From DASRHT01 sp035293765 (GTDB taxonomy: Bacteria > Chloroflexota > Ktedonobacteria > Ktedonobacterales > Ktedonobacteraceae): a stretch of 64,000 nt of DNA. Below, piece after piece: positions 58,756 through 64,000 of this stretch; position 1 is the stretch's first letter; the number at the start of each line of letters is the position of its first letter. The stretch spans positions 71,134 to 135,133 of the forward strand of contig DATGMF010000091.1 of the NCBI GenBank assembly GCA_035293765.1, in the 5' to 3' direction. A program made the translations under genes and the position numbers. The notes beneath the pieces are model-generated. The model was given only the letters and a program-made list of their open reading frames with translations, was not told where the DNA came from and did not search any database.

Positions 58756-60288
58756 CTATCTGGTTGCTAATAGGGATTGATGCGCTTGCCGTGGCCTGGC
58801 GGTGCTAGCGTTCTCACCGGTTGTTATCTCACCTTCCCACGCTGGGATGCTCAATACCAGCCCCAGGAGAAGCCAGCGGTAAGAGGCACTGACAAAAGCC
58901 GCGGTGCCCCCTCCGTCGGCGGCGGATGGTACAAACGATGAGGTGAAGAAGCCGCCAAAGATGATGGAAACGAAGTAAGCAAGGTAGGCCAGCGCGAGCG
59001 ATTTGCCCAGCGCTGTCCTGGCCTGTCTAAAACTCCTGATGCTTATCCAGGCTGTCGCTCCCATGATCCAGAGCAGGCAAACAAAACCAAACACCCCCAT
59101 TTCTGCCAGCACCTGTAAGTACTGGTTATGCGCAATACCAACAACGTCTTTGCCATAGGCGATGTCAAAGAACTGGTAATTGCCTGCGCCAATGCCAATG
59201 ATCGGGCTGTGTTGCCAGATAGTGATGGCATCCTGCCAGATCACCAGGCGATCAACCCCGTAGACGTGCGAAGGGTCATAGAAATTGGTGGCTCCAGAGA
59301 CAAGTACCAGGGGGATGAGGGGAATAACGACAAGGAGCGGAAGCTTCCAGTTTTTGGTATAGATAATAACAATAGTCAAAAAAGCGAGGAGAAGCGCGAT
59401 CCAGGATTCACGCCCGATGGTCATAATGACGCCGAGGCTAAAAACGGCGGTGAGCACTCCCCAGGTAATGCGCTCTCCCCTGGTGCTGGTATAGAATGCC
59501 CGGCAAAGCGCAATGCAAGCGAACAGTACCAGCATCGTGCCCAATCCGCTGGAGACCTCGCCAAAAACCTGTGGCCGCCGCACTCCCAGAATCACCTCTT
59601 TAGAGTAGAGGCCCAGCGGCGCGGCAAAAATGGTTCCCAACGCATACAGCGAGCCGACGATCATGTACGCTACCAGCACCCAGCGAACATGCCGCGTTGT
59701 GTGAACCACCCCCGGCACCACCACCAGGAAGAGCGGCAGGCCGATAAGGATCATGATTTCTGCGGCGTTCACCACCCATAACGCAGTGGTGGAATGCGGA
59801 AACGAGTAGGTCACATTGGGGTCTGGAAACAGGTGAGAGAGGATGATAGAAATCACGCCAACAATGATGATGCTCAGCAAGGGGAGCAGAAGAGTAGGAG
59901 TGAGCAGCCAGCGCCCCGCTTTACGCTGGCTCAGCAGCTTGCCGATGAGCCAGATGACGGTCAGCAGGAAGAACATCAGGTTGCCGAGATACAGGCGCGA
60001 TAAAATGCCCGAGCTGCTGAGCGAAAGCGCGACGCTTGGCCCTGCCACAAGCAAGTATAATGGGAGCGCCGCCTCCGAGCGCACAAATAGCAGCACTATC
60101 AGATTAATGGCGATAGCGCCAACCAGCCCTGCAATAGGAAGCAGAGAGGGTACTCCCATCAGGACCGCCAGCCCTATCGAGAGCAGCAGATAGACAATGA
60201 TAGTTGTGGTCATTGCGGCTGGCGGCAAGACGATGGCTCTCTGTGAAGAGGATAAAGGTTCTTTGGATCGATATAGTGCGCTTTTCAT
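58756..60288 (-). CDS. O-antigen ligase/polymerase family membrane protein
   Basis: 510 residues with about eleven helices and a large outer loop carrying YGVDRLVIWQDAITIWQHSPIIGIGAGNYQF, typical of Wzy/WaaL proteins, then VGIAHNQYLQVLAEMGVFG with the conserved His. It either polymerises EPS repeat units or ligates them to an acceptor. It begins 15 bp after the Wzz-like gene on the minus strand (same operon). Confidence 0.87.
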   Translation of the reverse strand: MKSALYRSKEPLSSSQRAIVLPPAAMTTTIIVYLLLSIGLAVLMGVPSLLPIAGLVGAIAINLIVLLFVRSEAALPLYLLVAGPSVALSLSSSGILSRLYLGNLMFFLLTVIWLIGKLLSQRKAGRWLLTPTLLLPLLSIIIVGVISIILSHLFPDPNVTYSFPHSTTALWVVNAAEIMILIGLPLFLVVVPGVVHTTRHVRWVLVAYMIVGSLYALGTIFAAPLGLYSKEVILGVRRPQVFGEVSSGLGTMLVLFACIALCRAFYTSTRGERITWGVLTAVFSLGVIMTIGRESWIALLLAFLTIVIIYTKNWKLPLLVVIPLIPLVLVSGATNFYDPSHVYGVDRLVIWQDAITIWQHSPIIGIGAGNYQFFDIAYGKDVVGIAHNQYLQVLAEMGVFGFVCLLWIMGATAWISIRSFRQARTALGKSLALAYLAYFVSIIFGGFFTSSFVPSAADGGGTAAFVSASYRWLLLGLVLSIPAWEGEITTGENASTARPRQAHQSLLATR

Positions 60289-60303
60289 CTCTTTCCCCCG
60301 AAC

Positions 60304-61854
60304 TTACTCGACTATTTCTGGCCTTGCCCGGTTGATGACAATGGTTGATGCTATGCCTGTGGTTGCCAGCAGGTGTTCTGCTTCTGCCACGCTGGTACGC
60401 GAGCTTCTCTGAGCATCGACCACCAGCAAGGTGATATCGGATAACTGCGCCAGGTTGGTTGCCCCGGCGTCATCAAGCAGGGCGGAGGCATCGAAGATAA
60501 TCAGCTCAGCCTGTTGGCGCAGCAAGCCTATCAAGGGACGTAACCCGTTGAGACGCAACGGATCTGCGAGTACGTCCGCTGAGAGCGGCTGACCGCCAAT
60601 AGGCAAGAGGCTGAGGTTTTGCTCAATGGTCTGCTGATCGAACAGGGCGACGGTTGCTCCGGCGGCGCAGGCATGCACTCTATCCAGGGTCCCCACTTCA
60701 TTAGGAAGGTTGAACCAATCGTGAAGTACGGGATGCTGCGGATTGGCGTCAACCAGCAATGTGCGCACGCCGCTCTGGGCCGCTGTAAGCGCGAGCCCGC
60801 TCGCCACGGTACTTTTCCCATCTCGCTCTTCCGGTCCGGTGACGGTAATGATATGAAGTTCCTGCATCTGCTCGCTGGCCCGATAGTGCAAATGGCGGAA
60901 GAGAGCGAGACAGGGCGAGACTTGCCGGAGCGCCTCCACACGGTCAGCTCGTGAAGGCAGAGGTGGAATAACGGCAGCAATCTTTGTCTGTACCGCCTCT
61001 TGCTTTTTTTTCCGTAGCGGGAGCCTGTTTGAGAAGGTATTGGCGAGCAAGATGCCTCCTAATGCCATAATCAGTCCTATCAGAGGAGAGAGGGCAAGGC
61101 GCTGGCCTTTGGTAGCTGGATTGCTCGGAATGGTGATGACCTGGGGAGCATTCCCTATAACCTGGAGAATGCCATTGTTTCTGCCCGCGATCTGCTGCTG
61201 TAGCGTCAAGAGCAGCTTGTTGATGCTGTCGATGCGCTGAAGCTGCTCTTTATACTGACTATTGATCTGGGCATAGGCGAAGGACGAGACCTGATTGGCC
61301 GCTATCAGGCTCTGTAGCGTGCCGAAAGAGTCGGCGGCATCCTGTTTGGCCTGGGTAAGCTCTCTATTCAGATTATCAATAAGTTCCTGGTCAAGTTTGA
61401 AACGCCGCTCGCTGACTTGTTTTGTGCCTGCGCTATAAACGTCATTGACCAACTGGATCGCCTCCTGGGGCGTGTTGCCATCGGCGAACAACTGAACCAC
61501 ATTTGTGCCAACTACCGGAACAACGCTTACCATCGATTGCAAATCGCTTAATTGCAGATCCTTATATTTAGGTAATACCAGGCTCAAGGTGGCCGCGCTT
61601 ACAAAATAGTTTGTATAAAAGATACCGGTCGCCCCTTGAGATGCTGTTGTAGGAAGGCTAAAGTTGCCTGGGCGAGGCGATTGGATCAAGAGCATGGCTT
61701 GATAGGTTGGAGGATATTGCGCGTCCGGCACAAAAGCGGTGGTTACGGTTGTGACCAGCATTGCCAGCGCGATAAACCATCCCCAACGCAGCAAAAATAT
61801 CTTATATGGGACCAGCTTCGGGGAGCGGTCGGCGCTCCTGGTATAGTCACTCAT
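60304..61854 (-). CDS. Wzz/BY-kinase-like chain-length protein (intact Walker A)
   Basis: 516 residues. Two membrane helices (WGWFIALAMLVTTVTTAFV near 30, and LIGLIMALGGILLANTFSN near 270) around a periplasmic coiled-coil, then a cytoplasmic ATPase domain: ITVTGPEERDGKSTVASGLAL (Walker A with Lys), LLVDANPQHP (A'), LIIFDASALL (B). No Tyr-rich C-terminal tail. It controls EPS chain length. Paired with the polymerase gene downstream. The plus-strand paralogue at 54950 has lost its Walker A Lys, so the two may work as an active/inactive pair. Confidence 0.87.
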   Translation of the reverse strand: MSDYTRSADRSPKLVPYKIFLLRWGWFIALAMLVTTVTTAFVPDAQYPPTYQAMLLIQSPRPGNFSLPTTASQGATGIFYTNYFVSAATLSLVLPKYKDLQLSDLQSMVSVVPVVGTNVVQLFADGNTPQEAIQLVNDVYSAGTKQVSERRFKLDQELIDNLNRELTQAKQDAADSFGTLQSLIAANQVSSFAYAQINSQYKEQLQRIDSINKLLLTLQQQIAGRNNGILQVIGNAPQVITIPSNPATKGQRLALSPLIGLIMALGGILLANTFSNRLPLRKKKQEAVQTKIAAVIPPLPSRADRVEALRQVSPCLALFRHLHYRASEQMQELHIITVTGPEERDGKSTVASGLALTAAQSGVRTLLVDANPQHPVLHDWFNLPNEVGTLDRVHACAAGATVALFDQQTIEQNLSLLPIGGQPLSADVLADPLRLNGLRPLIGLLRQQAELIIFDASALLDDAGATNLAQLSDITLLVVDAQRSSRTSVAEAEHLLATTGIASTIVINRARPEIVE

Positions 61855-62033
61855 CTTCTCTCCTCACGAAAAACCTCTTTACAAAGCTTGAGAACCTTCT
61901 CTATCCTTCTCTCTATTTAGCATACTTATCCATAAAAGCTGAGATGATAAGAGCATTATTTCTTTATGTTCTATCGGCATGCGATTTCAGAACTTTATTT
62001 GTCAGTTACAATGGTGGTAGGAGGCGTTGTTTC

Positions 62034-63176
62034 ATGGAGACAGGGAACCAATTGTGTGTCGGGATCGATCTGACGGCGGTCTGGCGGCGACCGACCGGCA
62101 TCTTTCGCTATGCTACTGAACTCGCTCAAGCTTTGCTACAACTACGCGATCAATCTACCCACTACGTGTTATTTTTCGCTCGCGAGATCCACCCTGATTT
62201 CCTGCCCTTGCGCGATTCCTTTACGGCTGTGATCTCTCCCACTACCAACGAGCTGCTGCTCAAGCAGTGCTGGTTCCCGCTCACGTTGCTCCGTCTCCAG
62301 GTGGACGTGATGCACTATCCCGCATTTCCTCCGCCATTGATCCAGCCATTTGGCCCGCGTACAGTGATGACGCTGCACGATTGCGGCCCCTGGCGTTACC
62401 CTCAGGCTTTGACGCTGCATGGACGATTGTACTTTAGGACGCTGCTGGCGCGAGGGCTGCGTACCTGCACACGCGTCATCACGGTGTCCAGGCATGCTAA
62501 AGCGGAGATTGGTCACTTCCAGGGTGAACGCTTTCTTGATAAGCTCGCGATCATTCCAGAGGCCGCGCGCCCTGAGTTCGCCGTTGCGCAGAGTGTCCCC
62601 TTTCTCGATAGCGTGCGCGCAAAGTATCAGCTCCCAGAACGCTTTTTGCTCGCGGTAACGACCCTGGAGCCGCGTAAGAACCTTGTGACGTTGCTGGATG
62701 CCTGTAGACAATTGCGCGACCAGCTCGGCTCATCCTGTCCCCCTCTGGTCATTGTGGGGCGCAAGGGATGGCATTGCGCGGATATCCTGCGCTATATGGA
62801 GGTCCTGGAGGATACAGTCATCTTCCCCGGTCACGTTTCGGATCAAGAGCTGATTGCCCTCTATCAAATGGCGACCTGCCTGGTGTTCCCTTCGCTTTAT
62901 GAGGGCTTCGGCCTCCCCGTGCTGGAGGCGATGCTGGCCGGCTGTCCCGTCATCACCTCTGACAGCTCATCGCTGCCCGAAGTCGCGGGCGACGCAGCTC
63001 TATTGGTCAATCCGCTGAGCGCCTCAGAAATTGCGACAGCAATCCAGACGGTCTGGCAAGATAAGGCGCTACAAGCCAGCATGAGCCGTAATGGTCGCGT
63101 CAGAGCAGCCCACTTCTCCTGGGCCGAAACTGCTCGCCTGACCCGTGAGCTGTATGCCCTGGTTGCCCATTGCTGA
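62034..63176 (+). CDS. Family 4-type glycosyltransferase
   Basis: 380 residues from ATG 62034 (TAGGAGG, 9-bp spacing); the frame is open to 61806, overlapping the divergent gene. GT-B fold: VGIDLTAVWRRPTGIFRYATELAQAL at the N-terminus, VITVSRHAKAEI in the middle, FLLAVTTLEPRKNLVTLLDA and the E-x7-E motif in FPSLYEGFGLPVLEAMLAGCPV. It resembles mannosyl- or rhamnosyltransferases of EPS and O-antigen loci. Last gene of the locus. Confidence 0.9.
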   Translation: METGNQLCVGIDLTAVWRRPTGIFRYATELAQALLQLRDQSTHYVLFFAREIHPDFLPLRDSFTAVISPTTNELLLKQCWFPLTLLRLQVDVMHYPAFPPPLIQPFGPRTVMTLHDCGPWRYPQALTLHGRLYFRTLLARGLRTCTRVITVSRHAKAEIGHFQGERFLDKLAIIPEAARPEFAVAQSVPFLDSVRAKYQLPERFLLAVTTLEPRKNLVTLLDACRQLRDQLGSSCPPLVIVGRKGWHCADILRYMEVLEDTVIFPGHVSDQELIALYQMATCLVFPSLYEGFGLPVLEAMLAGCPVITSDSSSLPEVAGDAALLVNPLSASEIATAIQTVWQDKALQASMSRNGRVRAAHFSWAETARLTRELYALVAHC

Positions 63177-63471
63177 TACTGCGATCACTCGCAAGTGGGT
63201 GAGGGAACCCTTTCCCTGGCGCTTCACCTGAAATAAACCGAAGAGGCGTAAAAATGTCGTAGCGACGAGATTGATCGCGTCCAATTTATTGCCGCCTATC
63301 CCCAACATCGTGCCATCCCCACGGCAGGGCAAGCGCCTGACAATTATCCACATCTTTTTTTGGAACGCCTGAGGAGTGGGCCGACATGGCAGAGCTGGAA
63401 AAAAGCTCCGCCATTGCATTGGGCGTGGCTGCACGATTCACCGAATCACCCTCCGATTTGTGGGTAATTGT

Positions 63472-63694
63472 CAGGGCAAGCGCCAGGCCCACGCGTCCCC
63501 ACATCCCCTCGCCTTGCCCCTACCCGCCTCCGGTCCAACGTTGCGATCCCCGTTTGGATTTTTTTTGGAAACGGGTGTCGGTCCCATCACATAGTCCAGT
63601 GGGGCAAGAAGGCAACGGGACAGATCATCATGGAAAGAACCGGTAGGGGCAAGGGGAGGCGTGGGGAATGGGAGAGGGCCTGGCGCTTGCCCTG
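63472..63694. repeat. Imperfect long inverted repeat, possible mobile-element relic
   Basis: Left arm 63472-63525 (cagggcaagcgccaggccc ... gccttgcccctaccc) is matched in reverse by 63642-63694 (ggtaggggcaaggg ... gggcctggcgcttgccctg). A further copy of gggcaagcgcc at 63328-63338 is followed by tgacaattatccaca, which is inverted at 63456-63472. No transposase is visible. The 824-bp end region 63177-64000 has no supported gene. Confidence 0.55.
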
Positions 63695-63890
63695 CTTTCG
63701 GGGCACGATTGGCCGTCCACCGATGCCAACCCCGAACGGGCTCCCCCGGCTTTTTAGCCTATGACCCGCCTTGACCATTAACTGGCTAGCGTTTCAAACC
63801 CTCAAGGGCTCCATCGGCCATTTAGCCAAGTGTTCCCTATTGTGGAGGAGGAAATAGATCACACTACAGTGGCACTTTGAAAATGCGACA

Positions 63891-64000
63891 TTTTCCCCGG
63901 AATTCTCCCTGGATTCTGCCGTCCAAACACCAAGCAAACACCTGCCTTGAAAAGCCTCCTCTTTTCCCCGGAAAAATCCCTGGAATCTTCCCCGGAACGG
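63891..64000. repeat. CCCCGGAA...CCCTGGA direct repeats at the window edge
   Basis: ttttccccggaattctccct (63891-63910) and ttttccccggaaaaatccct (63962-63981), each followed by ggaT/a-ttc, and a third ccccggaa at 63990-63997. The array seems to continue past the window. Confidence 0.5.

Noticed and set aside
63286..63504. Minus-strand 72-residue ORF at the right edge as a transposase fragment
   Set aside because: It lies within the inverted-repeat region and shows no catalytic motif; cannot be told from repeat sequence.
1..64000. CRISPR arrays, rRNA operons, complete insertion sequences
   Set aside because: Looked for regularly spaced repeats, rRNA-like blocks and transposase genes with terminal repeats; none seen.

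Overview
The window looks like a piece of chromosome from a Chloroflexota bacterium, most likely of the Ktedonobacteria type. This is an inference from gene style: zinc-ribbon plus proline-rich membrane proteins, a Ser/Thr kinase with a beta-propeller, an Rpn-type nuclease with GLQQ repeats, a J-domain/WD40-like hybrid, medium GC, and many small dispersed operons on both strands. No rRNA, CRISPR array or complete mobile element is visible. One tRNA is present.

Layout. 0-5 kb: the tail of a degenerate tyrosine recombinase, a zinc-ribbon membrane protein, and a competence operon (comEA, a small membrane protein, comEC) on the minus strand. 5-6.4 kb: a secreted Cys-containing protein, a terminator, a tRNA-like RNA candidate with a strong promoter, and tRNA-Arg(CCG). 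6.5-16.2 kb: single metabolic genes (serine hydrolase, amine oxidase, acyl-CoA ligase with a divergent TetR regulator, secreted PHB-depolymerase-like esterase with a CBM2-like domain, asparagine synthase). 16.4-24.7 kb: a Zn-ribbon/GPR-repeat protein, a biotinyl carrier protein, groES-groEL, zinc-ribbon lipid-face protein, D-2-hydroxyacid dehydrogenase and a J-domain protein. 25-33 kb: a membrane Ser/Thr kinase, a GT-C glycosyltransferase, a cupredoxin lipoprotein, a methyltransferase, and an AT-rich orphan membrane protein followed by a very large perfect hairpin. 33-37 kb: a complete osmoprotectant ABC operon. 37-46.7 kb: a glutaredoxin-thioredoxin reductase fusion, an Rpn nuclease, a nitrilase and glutamine-synthetase-like pair, a phospholipase D-type enzyme, an orphan ABC-2 permease and an aldehyde dehydrogenase.

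46.9-63.2 kb is the most interesting part: an exopolysaccharide locus (two glycosyltransferases, two Wzz/tyrosine-kinase-like proteins, an O-antigen ligase/polymerase, a sulfotransferase, a nucleotidyltransferase-like protein, an undecaprenyl-phosphate sugar transferase) interwoven with what appears to be a peptide-modification (RiPP) system. Two 48-residue peptides at 52122-52268 and 52324-52470 (minus) are too short for ordinary gene calling and use TTG starts behind perfect Shine-Dalgarno sites. Their leaders are nearly identical and carry a YxxPxL motif; their tails are very rich in Asn and His. They sit in one operon with a sugar transferase, a signal-peptidase-like protease, a PqqD-like recognition protein, an HPr-kinase-like kinase and an ABC exporter, and a second HPr-kinase-like gene faces the operon. 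No lasso cyclase or transglutaminase-type leader protease is seen, so the product class is open.

A second theme is a family of four ~99-bp interspersed repeats (24842, 29381, 42195, 48124), all in the same orientation, with paired arms that partly covary. Two lie directly in front of genes. The other two exactly fill the space between convergent genes and supply the stop codon of the minus-strand gene. Everything stated about function comes from reading motifs; no database search was possible.
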